Source: Streptomyces sp. HNM0575 (GTDB lineage Bacteria > Actinomycetota > Actinomycetes > Streptomycetales > Streptomycetaceae). Taken from it: a DNA stretch of 64,000 bases. The stretch's first letter is position 1. Each line of letters opens with the position of its first letter. A model generated the notes under the pieces. That model saw only the letters and a program-made list of their open reading frames with translations, was not told where the DNA came from and searched no databases. Shown one piece after another: positions 33,814 through 42,598 of this stretch. Location of the stretch: the NCBI RefSeq assembly GCF_012726265.1, contig NZ_JAASAG010000016.1:33718-97717 (forward strand). The letters are read 5' to 3'. The translations under genes and the position numbers were made by a program.

Positions 33814-35205
33814 ATGTCCATGCCTGCCAGTGGATCCGATGTCAGCGGGTCCGATGAGAACGCCCTGAGCACGGGGGCCGTCGGGCGGCGCTCCCGCAAG
33901 ACCCGCTGCGCGCAGCGGGCGTTCGTGGTGCTCGCGGCGCTGGGACTCACGGCCGTCGGCACCGCGGTGCCCGCCACCGCGGATGAGGCGCATCACCGGC
34001 AGCCCGGCGGTTCGTCCGCCGGCCGGGAGCATGCCCGTACGGGCCAGGATCCGGGTCTGGACAGCACCGGCGAATGCAAGTTCGGCGGCAAGGACATCAA
34101 GAGCACGCCGTGGTCGCTCCAGCGCGTACTGCTGGACGAGCTGTGGAGCGAGGCCACCGGCAAGGGCGTCACGGTCGCAGTGATCGACACCGGCGTCGAC
34201 AAGGACAATCCGCAGATCCGCCCCGCACTCGGCTCCGGCGGCAAGGACTTCGTCGGCAAGTCGAAGAACGGCACGACCGACGTCGAGGGCCACGGCACCC
34301 GGGTCGCGGGCATCATCGCCGCCCGTAAGTCCAAGGACAAGGAATCGGGCTTCACCGGCATCGCGCCGGCCGCGGAGATCCTGCCGCTGCGCTACACGGG
34401 CAGTGAGGACCCGGAGGAGAAGGGCAACGCGAGGACGCTGGCCAAGGCCATCGACTACGCGGTGTCGAAGAAGGTCAAGATCATCAATATCTCCTCGGAC
34501 ACCGCGGACAAGAAGTCGAGTCCCGATCTTCAAGCAGCGATACAGAAGGCCGTGGACGCGGGGATCCTCGTGGTGGCCGCCGCGGGCAACGACGGAGCCA
34601 ACGGGAAGCAGGAGTACACCTATCCCGCCTCGTACGAGGGGGTTCTGGCCGTCGCGGCCTCCGACCGCAACAACGAGCGGGCCTACTTCTCCCAGTCCGG
34701 GCGCTTCGTGGACATCGCCGCACCCGGAGTCGGCATGGTCTCCACCGTCCCGGACGGCGGCCAGTGCCCGGCCGACGGCACCTCGTTCTCCGCGCCGTAC
34801 GTCGCGGGTGTGGCGGCGCTGATGTACGAGAAGTACCCCAACTGGGACGCACAGCAGATCGCCGGCCGGATGCAGCAGACCGCGGACCGGCCCGGCTCCA
34901 GGAACGACACCCAACTCGGGTGGGGCGTCGTCGATCCCGTCGCCGCCCTGACCGGTGACGACGACCCACCGCAGGACGAGCCGCACTCGGACACCCGGCA
35001 GCAGAGCCGCCATGTCACGCCGATGAACCTCACCGTCGGCGAGAGCGCCACGGAACGCACCCAGCGCATCTCGGTCTACGTCATGGCCGCAGGCACCGTA
35101 CTGACACTTCTGATCGGCGGCACTGCCATCGCAGCCCGCGACCACCGCCGCAAGCGCTCACCCGAGGGCAACGCGGCAGACACCACAACTTCAACGAGGC
35201 ATTAG
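33814..35205 (+). CDS. mycP: Mycosin-type subtilisin protease MycP
   Basis: 463 residues from ATG 33814, with GGGGGAGAAG upstream. A signal peptide lies at about 35-56 (AFVVLAALGLTAVGTAVPATA). The S8 catalytic residues are Asp125 (AVIDTGVD), His160 (GHGTRVAGI) and Ser324 (DGTSFSAPYVAG), with the oxyanion Asn259 (AAAGND). Two cysteines (Cys88, Cys318) could form a disulfide. A transmembrane helix at about 420-441 is followed by a short basic tail, so the protease faces outward and is anchored at its C-terminus, as mycosins are. MycP stabilises the ESX complex and can process substrates. This is the longest of the three mycosins here and, directly behind esxBA, the best candidate for the core one. 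Confidence 0.93.
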   Translation: MSMPASGSDVSGSDENALSTGAVGRRSRKTRCAQRAFVVLAALGLTAVGTAVPATADEAHHRQPGGSSAGREHARTGQDPGLDSTGECKFGGKDIKSTPWSLQRVLLDELWSEATGKGVTVAVIDTGVDKDNPQIRPALGSGGKDFVGKSKNGTTDVEGHGTRVAGIIAARKSKDKESGFTGIAPAAEILPLRYTGSEDPEEKGNARTLAKAIDYAVSKKVKIINISSDTADKKSSPDLQAAIQKAVDAGILVVAAAGNDGANGKQEYTYPASYEGVLAVAASDRNNERAYFSQSGRFVDIAAPGVGMVSTVPDGGQCPADGTSFSAPYVAGVAALMYEKYPNWDAQQIAGRMQQTADRPGSRNDTQLGWGVVDPVAALTGDDDPPQDEPHSDTRQQSRHVTPMNLTVGESATERTQRISVYVMAAGTVLTLLIGGTAIAARDHRRKRSPEGNAADTTTSTRH

Positions 35206-35231
35206 GCAGCAGGGGGAGAGGAGACGGGGCA

Positions 35232-35561
35232 ATGAGCAGCGGATACAAGGTCGATCTGAGCGCCCTGGACGAGGTCATCAAGAAGCTCAACCGCGTCGTC
35301 GACGACATGGGCGGCCCGCACACCTGCGCCAAGTACGAGACGTACCTGCCTCCGGGGTGGCTGGGGAAGGGCTTCGCGGAGGAAGAGGGCTTCCGCGGTG
35401 CGCACTCCGGAATGAAGGACGCGATCGAGGGCTACATCAAGCAACTGCAAGGCCTGATCAATCAGTTCAGCTCCAATGCGTCGCAGGTCCGCCGCAACTA
35501 CGACGACCAGGAGCATAAGACCAAGCACGGTGTATCGACGGAAGCCGGTGGCGGCAAGTGA
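35232..35561 (+). CDS. Small WXG-type type VII substrate, hypothetical
   Basis: 109 residues from ATG 35232, preceded by GGGGGAGAGGAG. It has two long helices (SALDEVIKKLNRVVDDMGG and GMKDAIEGYIKQLQGLINQFSSNASQVRRNYDDQEHKT) joined by a turn containing PPGWLGKGF, a W-x-G motif. Y-D-D-Q-E near residue 91 fits the YxxxE export signal. The last 15 residues are Gly/Thr-rich. It begins 27 bases after mycP and ends 41 bases before the larger WXG protein, probably its partner. The family is unnamed to me; export by this ESX system is inferred from form and place. Confidence 0.78.
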   Translation: MSSGYKVDLSALDEVIKKLNRVVDDMGGPHTCAKYETYLPPGWLGKGFAEEEGFRGAHSGMKDAIEGYIKQLQGLINQFSSNASQVRRNYDDQEHKTKHGVSTEAGGGK

Positions 35562-35601
35562 CGTGCGCTGACCAGATTTCAACGGTGGGGAGTGGCAGCT
35601 G

Positions 35602-37113
35602 ATGGGATATCCGGCTTACGAAGCGCCGTCACAGGAGCAGATCGAGGCTCAGCGGCGGGCGATCGAGCAGGCGAAGACGGACTCTCACAACGAAGGCCTG
35701 AAAGGTCACGAGAAAGAGATCTCGGACTACAAGAAGGTCAATGAGCAGTTCCACCTCAAGACCGACTTCACGACTCACGACATCGATCAGCTGAAGGGCA
35801 TGATCGAGCACGCCAACCCGGACGGCGTTGACGGAATCGGCAAGAACTGGAAGCGAGTTCACGACAAGCTGGTCGGTGAGGGCGGTGGCGGGTCCCCTTC
35901 GGGCGACAGTGCCTACGGTCAGTTGAAGAAGGCCGTCGACGACGTACTCGAACACTGGGAAGGCGAGAGCGCCAACCAGTTCAAGGCCAAGGCTGAGAGA
36001 ATCCTTCAGCAGATCACCAACAGCGCGTCGCACGCCCACAACGTGTCTCAGGTGATGACGCAGGCGTCGGACGACCTCCGTACACAGCGGGACGCGATCA
36101 GCAAGATCGAGAAGCCCAGCTGGTTCTCCAAGGCATGGGACTGCGTCACGGACTCCGGACGTGACGACAAGTACACGGAGCAGGACATCAAGAGCGGGAA
36201 CATCCCGAAGGATCTGATCGCGCAGGCCAACGAGGGCTACATCGGGGCTGAGAAGGAAGAGCAGCTCAAGGCCGTCGCGATCATGGAGAACCTGGGGCGG
36301 AGCTACGTCGGGTACGGACAGCGGATCAAAACTCCGGTCGACCCTCCGGATCAGGGCGTGCCGCCTTCCAACCCCCAGACGCCGATGCCCGTGCCCATTC
36401 CAGCGCCGTCGGGCTCCGCATCCACACCCTCATCCGGTGGGAGGGTGAAGTCCTCAACGAGCATGGCCGGTACCAGCAAGGTGCCCGAGACGACCGGCCC
36501 CCGCGACCCTGGAATCTCCGGCGGTCAACAAGTACCGGCGAGTCAGACGAACGTCGACAGCCTGCCGTCGGGTATTTCCGGTGGAGGAACTGCCGGCGCC
36601 GCGGGCGGCGGTGCTGTCTCCGGAGCCGGGGCGGGTGGCGGCGTAGCCGGTGCCGGAGGCGCTGGGGCCACCGCCGGTGTGCCCGGTGGCGGACTCATCG
36701 GCGGAGCAGCCGCTGCCGGGGCCGCCCGGGGCGCCGCCGGACGTGCGGGTATCGGCGGTGCGGGCGGCATGGGCGCTCGCGGAGGCGGTGCCGCTGCCGG
36801 TGGCAGGGGAGCCGCAGGTGCTGCGGGGCGTGGCGCGCTGGCAAGGGCGAGGGGCGGTGTCGCCGGAGCCCCCAAGGGGATCAGCGGCGGCAAGCCTGCG
36901 ACTCCCGGTGGCACGGGTCTTGGGAAGGGCCGGGGTGGTGCATCGGGAGCCGCCGGGCGAGGCGGCGCCGGGATGCTCGGCGGTGCACGGGGCACGAGCC
37001 AGCGGCCCGGAGAAGAAGAGCGCGACCAGGGAAGCCGTCCCGACTACTTGGTTGAGGACGAAGAGACCTGGACGCCGGAAGACGGCCGTAGCGTGCCGAA
37101 GACGATCGAGTAG
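35602..37113 (+). CDS. Large WXG100 protein with Gly-rich tail, probable ESX substrate
   Basis: 503 residues from ATG 35602, with GGTGGGGAG upstream. The first 60 residues are helical and charged; a WXG100-like hairpin follows at about 110-180 with HWEGESANQFKAKAERILQQI. Residues 250-310 are Pro/Ser-rich and 310-470 Gly/Ala-rich without fixed structure, comparable to PE_PGRS or EspB tails. Near the end stands PDYLVEDEETWTPEDGRSVP; Y-L-V-E-D fits the YxxxD signal, and an EDEETW tail recurs, as far as I remember, in other actinobacterial Gly-rich WXG proteins. No enzymatic domain is seen. It probably works with the 109-residue protein before it as a secreted or surface pair. Confidence 0.8.
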   Translation: MGYPAYEAPSQEQIEAQRRAIEQAKTDSHNEGLKGHEKEISDYKKVNEQFHLKTDFTTHDIDQLKGMIEHANPDGVDGIGKNWKRVHDKLVGEGGGGSPSGDSAYGQLKKAVDDVLEHWEGESANQFKAKAERILQQITNSASHAHNVSQVMTQASDDLRTQRDAISKIEKPSWFSKAWDCVTDSGRDDKYTEQDIKSGNIPKDLIAQANEGYIGAEKEEQLKAVAIMENLGRSYVGYGQRIKTPVDPPDQGVPPSNPQTPMPVPIPAPSGSASTPSSGGRVKSSTSMAGTSKVPETTGPRDPGISGGQQVPASQTNVDSLPSGISGGGTAGAAGGGAVSGAGAGGGVAGAGGAGATAGVPGGGLIGGAAAAGAARGAAGRAGIGGAGGMGARGGGAAAGGRGAAGAAGRGALARARGGVAGAPKGISGGKPATPGGTGLGKGRGGASGAAGRGGAGMLGGARGTSQRPGEEERDQGSRPDYLVEDEETWTPEDGRSVPKTIE

Positions 37114-37147
37114 AAACGGTGGCAGATAGCCACTGAGGAAGACGGAT

Positions 37148-37178
37148 GGCCCTCGCGAGAAGCGGCTTCGCGGGGGCC
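37148..37178 (+). terminator. 11-bp hairpin ahead of the second mycosin gene
   Basis: GGCCCTCGCGA (37148-37158), nine-base loop, TCGCGGGGGCC (37168-37178), with one G-U pair. It lies 30 bases before the TTG start and has a close copy ahead of the third mycosin gene. Confidence 0.6.
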
Positions 37179-37207
37179 GTCGTCGAGAGTACGAAGAGGA
37201 GCAGGAG

Positions 37208-38512
37208 TTGAGTCTTCGACGAGCGCTGCACCTGGTGGGCACCGGAGCGTTGACGGGGGCCCTGCTCCTCGGCTTCGTTCCATCAGCTTTTGCTGATGAC
37301 ATCCGTGACCGTCAGTGGGCCCTGGACTTCTTTGCAGCAGAGGATATTTGGCAGCAAGCCACAGGCAAGGAGGTGACCGTAGCTGTTGTCGACACCGGAG
37401 TGGACAAAGGTCACCCTGACCTCAAGGGCTCCGTACTTGCCGGCAAGAACTACACGGATGGGAAATCCGACACCATTGACGGTGGTCGGCATGGCACGGC
37501 GATGGCCAGCCTGATTGCTGCGCACGGTCATGGCGCAGGCGGCAAGTCCGGCATGAAAGGGCTGGCGCCCGAAGCCAAGATCATGCCCATCACCGTGCCG
37601 ACTGCCTCCAGTTACGGCAACGGTATTCGGTACGCAGTCGATCACGGCGCTGATGTAGTCAATCTCTCGTATGCGGGACCTGACGACCAGGGAGATCGCG
37701 AGGCGGTCCAGTACGCGATCTCGAAGGATGCCGTCGTTGTGGCGGGTACCGGCAATTCTCCTGGCAAGCACAGGAACTACCCTGCGGCTTATCCCGGAGT
37801 GGTATCCGTGGGTGGTCTCGGGCGTGACGGGACCATGTGGGATGGGTCGTCCTGGGGGTCGAACACGACCCTGGTCGCGCCGGCCGAGGAAAACATCACG
37901 GCGAACAGGAGGCATGAATCCGGGTATGGAATCACCAGCGGCACCTCCGACGCCACTGCGTACGTCTCTGCCGCTGCGGCCTTGGTTCGGGAGAAGCATC
38001 CCGACCTCACTGCGGGGCAGGTCATCAATCGCTTGATCAAGTCGGCCAAGCCGCTGACGGATGCCAAGGGGAATGCGCCCAAGTTGCCGGATGAGAAGTT
38101 CGGTTATGGCGTGGTTCGGCCCTTCCGGGCTGTGACGTCTGACTATCCGGCGGGTCCGAAGGCCGGGCCGTTGGCTCAGGCGGACAAGCCGTCGGGTGCG
38201 GCCGCTGGGGACTCTGGTTCTGATTCGGGCTCGTCTTCGGACGACTCCTCGGGCTGGATGTTCGTGCTGGGCCCGCCGATCGTTCTCTTCGGGTTGATCT
38301 TCCTTGTGCTCGTGGGTGTCGCGGTTTTGATCGTGGTGCTGGTGAAGCGGAAGGACGGTCGGGATCGGGTGAGTGATCCATGGGGTTCGGGCGCTGGTCC
38401 GGCGGTGCCGCCGCAGCAGTATCCGGGGCAGCAAGTCCAGGCTCCAACGGGGCAGTTCGGTGGACCTCCGAACTCGCCGCCTCCGCCGCCGAACCAGCCT
38501 CCGTCGCGCTGA
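37208..38512 (+). CDS. Mycosin-like S8 protease, paralogue 2
   Basis: 434 residues from TTG 37208, with AGGAGCAGGAG just upstream. Signal peptide at 1-29 (ALHLVGTGALTGALLLGFVPSAFA). Catalytic residues: Asp62 (AVVDTGVD), His95 (GRHGTAMASL) and Ser247 (SGTSDATAYVSA), with Asn183 in AGTGN as oxyanion residue. A transmembrane helix lies at about 353-380, followed by a cytoplasmic Pro/Gln/Gly tail of 55 residues. It lacks the N-terminal extension of core mycosins. The following gene is a tandem copy: the ends are almost identical, the middle has diverged. Base composition is visibly AT-richer than in the core genes. It probably processes substrates of the local WXG cassette. Confidence 0.9.
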   Translation: MSLRRALHLVGTGALTGALLLGFVPSAFADDIRDRQWALDFFAAEDIWQQATGKEVTVAVVDTGVDKGHPDLKGSVLAGKNYTDGKSDTIDGGRHGTAMASLIAAHGHGAGGKSGMKGLAPEAKIMPITVPTASSYGNGIRYAVDHGADVVNLSYAGPDDQGDREAVQYAISKDAVVVAGTGNSPGKHRNYPAAYPGVVSVGGLGRDGTMWDGSSWGSNTTLVAPAEENITANRRHESGYGITSGTSDATAYVSAAAALVREKHPDLTAGQVINRLIKSAKPLTDAKGNAPKLPDEKFGYGVVRPFRAVTSDYPAGPKAGPLAQADKPSGAAAGDSGSDSGSSSDDSSGWMFVLGPPIVLFGLIFLVLVGVAVLIVVLVKRKDGRDRVSDPWGSGAGPAVPPQQYPGQQVQAPTGQFGGPPNSPPPPPNQPPSR

Positions 38513-38528
38513 GCTGGTTCGCGCCCAT

Positions 38529-38567
38529 CGACGGCCCTCGCGGGAACCAATCTCGCGGGGGCCGTCG
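38529..38567 (+). terminator. 14-bp hairpin ahead of the third mycosin gene
   Basis: Left arm 38529-38542 and right arm 38554-38567, with ACGGCCCTCGCG pairing to CGCGGGGGCCGT and one G-U pair; loop of 11 bases. It starts 16 bases after the previous stop and ends 26 bases before the next start. It is the duplicated form of the hairpin at 37148-37178. Confidence 0.65.
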
Positions 38568-38592
38568 TCGAAAGTATGAAGAGGAGCAGGAG

Positions 38593-39924
38593 TTGAGTCT
38601 CCGACGAGCGCTGCACCTGGTGGGCACCGGAGCGTTGACGGGGGCCCTGCTCCTCGGTTCCGCGCCCGCTGCCGGTGCGGATGATATTCGAGACCGGCAA
38701 TGGGCCCTTGACGCCTTCGATGCCGACAAGATTTGGCAGCAGTCCACTGGCAAAGGCGTCACCGTCGCCGTGGTCGATTCTGGAGTTGACGCCTCCCATC
38801 CGGATCTCAAAGGACAGGTACTGAAGGGCAAGGACTTCACGAAGGAAGGGGGAAGTGCGCAAGAGGATTCTGACGGCCACGGGACTGCTATGGCTGGGTT
38901 GATCGCCGGGCGTGGTCATGGAGCGGGGGGCGGATCAGGCGTGAAGGGGCTCGCGCCGGACTCCAAGATTCTTCCCATCCGGTATCAGCACAAGGACTCT
39001 GAAGCAGGTGCTTCATTGGATGCGGGCGTGCGGTACGCGGTTCGTGAAGGTGCCGATGTCATCAACATCTCTCAGGTGACTCATCGCAATGCCGAGGATG
39101 CTCGGGCCATTGCGTACGCGACCAAGCACGACGTGGTCGTCGTTGCCGGAACTGGCAACGAGGGCATCGAGAAGAAGAATTACCCCGCTTCCTATCCGGG
39201 TGTGGTGTCGGTCGGTGGCGTCGACGACCGCGGAGCGGTGTGGGAAGACTCCTCCTGGGGGTCGAATACCACTCTGGCCGCTCCTGCTGTCAACAATGTT
39301 GTGACGAACTCGACTTACGAGTCGGGATACGCCATGGCCAAGGGCACGTCGGACGCGACGGCGTATGTGTCAGCGTCAGCGGCTCTGGTACGTGCCGAAC
39401 ACCCCGATCTCACTGCGGGTCAGGTGATCAATCGCTTGATCAAGACCGCCAAGGTGCCCGGTCCGGAAGAAGCACGTGATCCGAAACTGCCGGACGAGAA
39501 GTTCGGTTACGGGGTGGTCCGCCCGTACCGGGCCGTGACATACGACATTCCGGCGGGTCCGAAGGCGGGGCCGTTGGCTCAGGCGGACAAGCCGTCGGAT
39601 GCGGCGGCGGGGGATGCGTCTTCGGGGTCGGGGTCGTCTTCGGAGGGTCCCTCGGGGTGGATGTTCGTGCTGGGTCCGCCGATCGTTCTGTTCGGGCTGA
39701 TCTTCCTTGTGCTCGTGGGTGTCGCGGTTTTGGTTGTGGTGCTGGTGAAGCGGAAGGACGGTCGGGATCGGGTGAGTGATCCCTGGGGTTCAGGTGGTGG
39801 TCCGGCGGTGCCGCCGCAGCAGTATCCGGGGCAGCAGGTCCAGGCCCCGACGGGGCAGTTCGGCGGACCTCCGAGCTCGCCGCCTCCGCCGCCGAACCAG
39901 CCTCCGCCTACTCCGTGGCGATGA
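38593..39924 (+). CDS. Mycosin-like S8 protease, paralogue 3
   Basis: 443 residues from TTG 38593, which has the same AGGAGCAGGAG ribosome binding site and the same MSLRRALHLVGTGALTGALLLG start as the preceding gene; an open frame continues upstream but crosses the hairpin and is not coding. Catalytic residues: Asp62 (VVDSGVD), His96 (DGHGTAMAGL), Ser253 (KGTSDATAYVS); oxyanion Asn189. The transmembrane helix near 361-388 and the Pro/Gln-rich tail are almost identical to those of paralogue 2, whereas residues 75-245 differ strongly. Such a pattern fits duplication followed by diversification of the substrate-binding part, with ends kept alike by recombination. Confidence 0.9.
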   Translation: MSLRRALHLVGTGALTGALLLGSAPAAGADDIRDRQWALDAFDADKIWQQSTGKGVTVAVVDSGVDASHPDLKGQVLKGKDFTKEGGSAQEDSDGHGTAMAGLIAGRGHGAGGGSGVKGLAPDSKILPIRYQHKDSEAGASLDAGVRYAVREGADVINISQVTHRNAEDARAIAYATKHDVVVVAGTGNEGIEKKNYPASYPGVVSVGGVDDRGAVWEDSSWGSNTTLAAPAVNNVVTNSTYESGYAMAKGTSDATAYVSASAALVRAEHPDLTAGQVINRLIKTAKVPGPEEARDPKLPDEKFGYGVVRPYRAVTYDIPAGPKAGPLAQADKPSDAAAGDASSGSGSSSEGPSGWMFVLGPPIVLFGLIFLVLVGVAVLVVVLVKRKDGRDRVSDPWGSGGGPAVPPQQYPGQQVQAPTGQFGGPPSSPPPPPNQPPPTPWR

Positions 39925-39985
39925 GCCGGCGGAAGCGGAGCAGCCGGGATCTACAGCTCAACCCGATCGGAGGGGCTTCGGGCCG

Positions 39986-41401
39986 GTGAGCACTCATCAC
40001 GCGCCCGTGCGGGCGGCCGAGCGCACCAGCAGGACTGTTTGGTTCACGACGCCCATCGCCGCCATGATTGTAGTGGGTGCGTTGGTTCTCTGGGCGGTTT
40101 CGTCATCCCTGGTTGTGCGGCGTACGGCAGTACTCGTCTGCATCGGCGTCCTGCTGGTATGCATAGTTGCGCTCGTCGTGGCCAAGAGGGGCGCGGGTCG
40201 TCCCGGTCTCGCTCAGGCGTACGCGGCCGTATGTCCCCCGACGAGCAAGGTGGACGCATCGAGCGTGCTGCCTGCCTCCGTACCCTCCGGACGTTCACTG
40301 AGGATCCGTGGACTCGTGGGAATGGTGGGCTTCTTCGCTGCCCTCATCGGTATTTGGGGGCTTGCGGGTGGAGATGACATACATGCCAGCCAAGCTGCGG
40401 ACATTCGCAGTTCGGGTGCTCAGATAGCTGAGGTCCCGGTGACGAAGGTGAGCGGCCTCGAGCGGTACGGCGGCCGGACGGACACCGAGTTCTCAGCGGC
40501 CGTCACGGTGTTGCTTCCCGGTTCCGGACCGGAGGCAGACAGAAATCCGGCAACCATTGATGTCCGTACACACGAGGAACCCCGACGTGGCGGCTCGCTC
40601 AATGTGATGTACGCGCCGAGCGCTCCTGAACTCGGTGCTGTACACGGGGACTCGGCGACGTTGACCCGTTTGGCAAGTGGCAAGGCCATGAGTCCGGAGC
40701 TGAGCTGGGGACTGACCCTGGCGTGGGTCGGGGTGGGACTCCTCCTTGTCGGTGCAAGTGTTCTGACGGGCGAGTTTCGTCCGATCACACGTGTCGGACA
40801 GGGCGCTCGTGTCGGTCGGGGTGCCTGCGCCGGCTCGGGGCCTTGGGACGTACGCGATTCCCGGTCGAACACCGGTGGCGAGTGTCTACTCGTTGCTATG
40901 GACAGCGGCGAGCAGTTGGGTTTCTGGGTCGAGCGGAATGCCTCCGCGGTCGCAGAGGTCGCGGGAAGCGAGCCGGTCTGGGTCTGTTGGAAGCCCTCCG
41001 AGGCCGGGACAGGCGGGGACAAGAAGGTCGCCGCCGTTGTTCTGGCGGACTCGGGTTGGGCTTTGCATGGCGAAGTGTGGGCCGAGCAGGCACGTCAATT
41101 GGAACGGCACGCAATCGACCCGGGACGCGGCGGTGTTCCCGTCGACGATCACCGCAAGATGCGGCTGTGGAGCCCGGTGCTCTCCTGGCCGCTGATTCTG
41201 CGCGGCAGTTCACTGCTGTGCATTGTGCTGGCTCTGGCTTCCGCCGCAGCACTCATCACCGATTTCGGCGTCAGGTGGCGCTGGGGGCTCGGGGTCATCG
41301 GGACGGTTGCGTTGCTTGGCGCTCTTGCCACGTACGTAGTGCCTTCCACCAAGGATGAGAAGGACGGCCGGGGTTCATCCGTGTCGACAACCACCGTGTA
41401 A
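39986..41401 (+). CDS. ESX-locus membrane protein, hypothetical
   Basis: 471 residues from GTG 39986, with CGGAGGGG about 11 bases upstream. About six hydrophobic segments are visible: two at the N-terminus (VWFTTPIAAMIVVGALVLWAV, RTAVLVCIGVLLVCIVALVV), one near 110 (LVGMVGFFAALIGIWGLAGG), one near 245 (GLTLAWVGVGLLLVGASVLTG), and two near the C-terminus. Two soluble portions lie between helices 3-4 and 4-5. No family is recognised. Together with the two membrane proteins at 44.6-46.2 kb it belongs to the accessory membrane genes of this ESX region. The frame extends upstream of the start into the mycosin gene but that part is its shadow. Confidence 0.72.
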   Translation: MSTHHAPVRAAERTSRTVWFTTPIAAMIVVGALVLWAVSSSLVVRRTAVLVCIGVLLVCIVALVVAKRGAGRPGLAQAYAAVCPPTSKVDASSVLPASVPSGRSLRIRGLVGMVGFFAALIGIWGLAGGDDIHASQAADIRSSGAQIAEVPVTKVSGLERYGGRTDTEFSAAVTVLLPGSGPEADRNPATIDVRTHEEPRRGGSLNVMYAPSAPELGAVHGDSATLTRLASGKAMSPELSWGLTLAWVGVGLLLVGASVLTGEFRPITRVGQGARVGRGACAGSGPWDVRDSRSNTGGECLLVAMDSGEQLGFWVERNASAVAEVAGSEPVWVCWKPSEAGTGGDKKVAAVVLADSGWALHGEVWAEQARQLERHAIDPGRGGVPVDDHRKMRLWSPVLSWPLILRGSSLLCIVLALASAAALITDFGVRWRWGLGVIGTVALLGALATYVVPSTKDEKDGRGSSVSTTTV

Positions 41402-41506
41402 GCGACCGACTTAGTGCACCGGCGGCGCTAGGCCACCGGGCCGGAGTGGCCCGGTGGCCGCCCGCGGAGCCCCTGGGCGGCCAGTCGCGCGCCGGAGGCG
41501 CCCCCC

Positions 41507-41896
41507 TCAGAGCTGCTTGACCATCTCCACCGCGTCCTTCAGGGACAGCCGCGGCTCCTGGCGGCGCAGCTCCTTCACCGCGCGGACCTCGCCCTTGCTC
41601 GCCTTCACCGAGCGCACGGCGTCGGTGTCGATGCGGTCGCGCACGTCGTCGAGGGACGTCGACTGCTGCGGCATGGTGAGCCGCTTCCGGCGGCGAAGCC
41701 AGAAGCTGACCACGACGGCGAGTGGGACGTAGATCCACGCCATGATCTGGATGGCTTCCCCGATCGGTGTGCCGGTGAGCGAGAGGCCGAGGACTACGGC
41801 CACTGCCAGGATCAGAAGACCCACGAACCAGTACATCTCGATGGTCTTGAGGGAACGTGCATCGGAAGTCTGCCCGTCCCGGGGCTGGTTCTTCAC
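41507..41896 (-). CDS. Membrane protein with L7/L12 C-terminal-like domain
   Basis: 129 residues from GTG 41896, with AGAAGGG eight bases upstream. Two transmembrane helices (MYWFVGLLILAVAVVLGLSLTG and AIQIMAWIYVPLAVVVSFWLRRRK) are followed by a basic linker and a C-terminal segment EVRAVKELRRQEPRLSLKDAVEMVKQL, which resembles the last helices of the ribosomal L7/L12 C-terminal fold. The frame stays open to a TTG at 42118; that extra stretch (ADLSRTLRETPQEIHTALWRNGRCHVR) looks like a winged-helix segment and contains a rare TTA codon, so a longer, bldA-dependent form of 203 residues is possible. It is the only minus-strand gene in this part of the locus. Confidence 0.65.
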   Translation of the reverse strand: MKNQPRDGQTSDARSLKTIEMYWFVGLLILAVAVVLGLSLTGTPIGEAIQIMAWIYVPLAVVVSFWLRRRKRLTMPQQSTSLDDVRDRIDTDAVRSVKASKGEVRAVKELRRQEPRLSLKDAVEMVKQL

Positions 41897-42277
41897 GCGG
41901 GAACCCTTCTGCCTTGTTGTCGGGAGTGCCTGGAGGGCGGTTTCACCCTGGCCATACCGTACGTGGCACCGGCCGTTACGCCACAGGGCGGTGTGGATTT
42001 CCTGTGGGGTTTCCCGAAGGGTCCTGCTGAGATCCGCGGCTGTTTGCGGCCCGATCTCAGTGCTCTCAACTCCCTTACCGCGTAAGGCCGTCGGCGTTCG
42101 GCGCGCAACAGTCTCCAAGCTGTCGGAGCCCAGGACGAGCGCGTTCCAGGTGTCCGTTCCTGCTCGTATAATCAGCGCCGGCTGCGGGATGCATCACCGT
42201 CACCAGGGGGATTCCCCCTATTTGCATGCCTCTCGCCCGGCTTGTTCGCTCCATTCACCACCGAGGAGAAGCACTTC
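41897..42277. other. 381-base gap with a strong -10 box
   Basis: The left two thirds may be an N-terminal extension of the minus-strand gene ending at 41507 (see that entry). The right part holds the promoter candidate at 42144-42172 and the leader of the next plus-strand gene. No other gene is seen. Confidence 0.5.
42144..42172 (+). promoter_or_regulatory. Candidate promoter of the second WXG cassette
   Basis: TTCCAG at 42144-42149, 17 bases, then TATAAT at 42167-42172, a perfect -10 consensus, unusual in this GC-rich DNA. The transcript would have a leader of about 100 bases before the start at 42278. Confidence 0.55.
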
Positions 42278-42598
42278 ATGGGGGACCACTTCAAGACGGA
42301 TCTGGGTGTACTGGATCAGTTTGTCAAGACGTTGAACAGCAGCGTCAAGGATCTCGACGATGCCCGCACGGCGTTGTCGCACGTCCGGGGCGACCAGATC
42401 GGCACCTCCCGGCTGGACAAGGCCTGCGACGACTTCCAGGAGGAATGGAAGTACGGTGCCGAGCAGATGAGCGAGATGATCGGCGGCATCAAAGAGGGTG
42501 TGGAGTCGAACAAGAAGAGCTATAAGGAAATGGAGACGAACCTCGCGAAGGCGCTCAACGAGATGGAGCAGCAGGGCACTTCGGCGGGGGGCAAGTGA
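42278..42598 (+). CDS. Small WXG100-like type VII substrate
   Basis: 106 residues from ATG 42278, chosen because GAGGAGAA stands eight bases upstream. It is an all-helical hairpin: LDQFVKTLNSSVKDLDDARTALSHV, a turn, then CDDFQEEWKYGAEQMSEMIGGIKEGVESNKKSYKEMETNLAKALNEMEQQ. The turn has W-K-Y-G rather than W-x-G, and Y-K-E-M-E fits the YxxxE export signal. It is probably the small partner of the following protein, whose ATG overlaps its TGA by one base, the classical arrangement of a WXG protein ahead of its larger LXG/WXG partner. Confidence 0.8.
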   Translation: MGDHFKTDLGVLDQFVKTLNSSVKDLDDARTALSHVRGDQIGTSRLDKACDDFQEEWKYGAEQMSEMIGGIKEGVESNKKSYKEMETNLAKALNEMEQQGTSAGGK

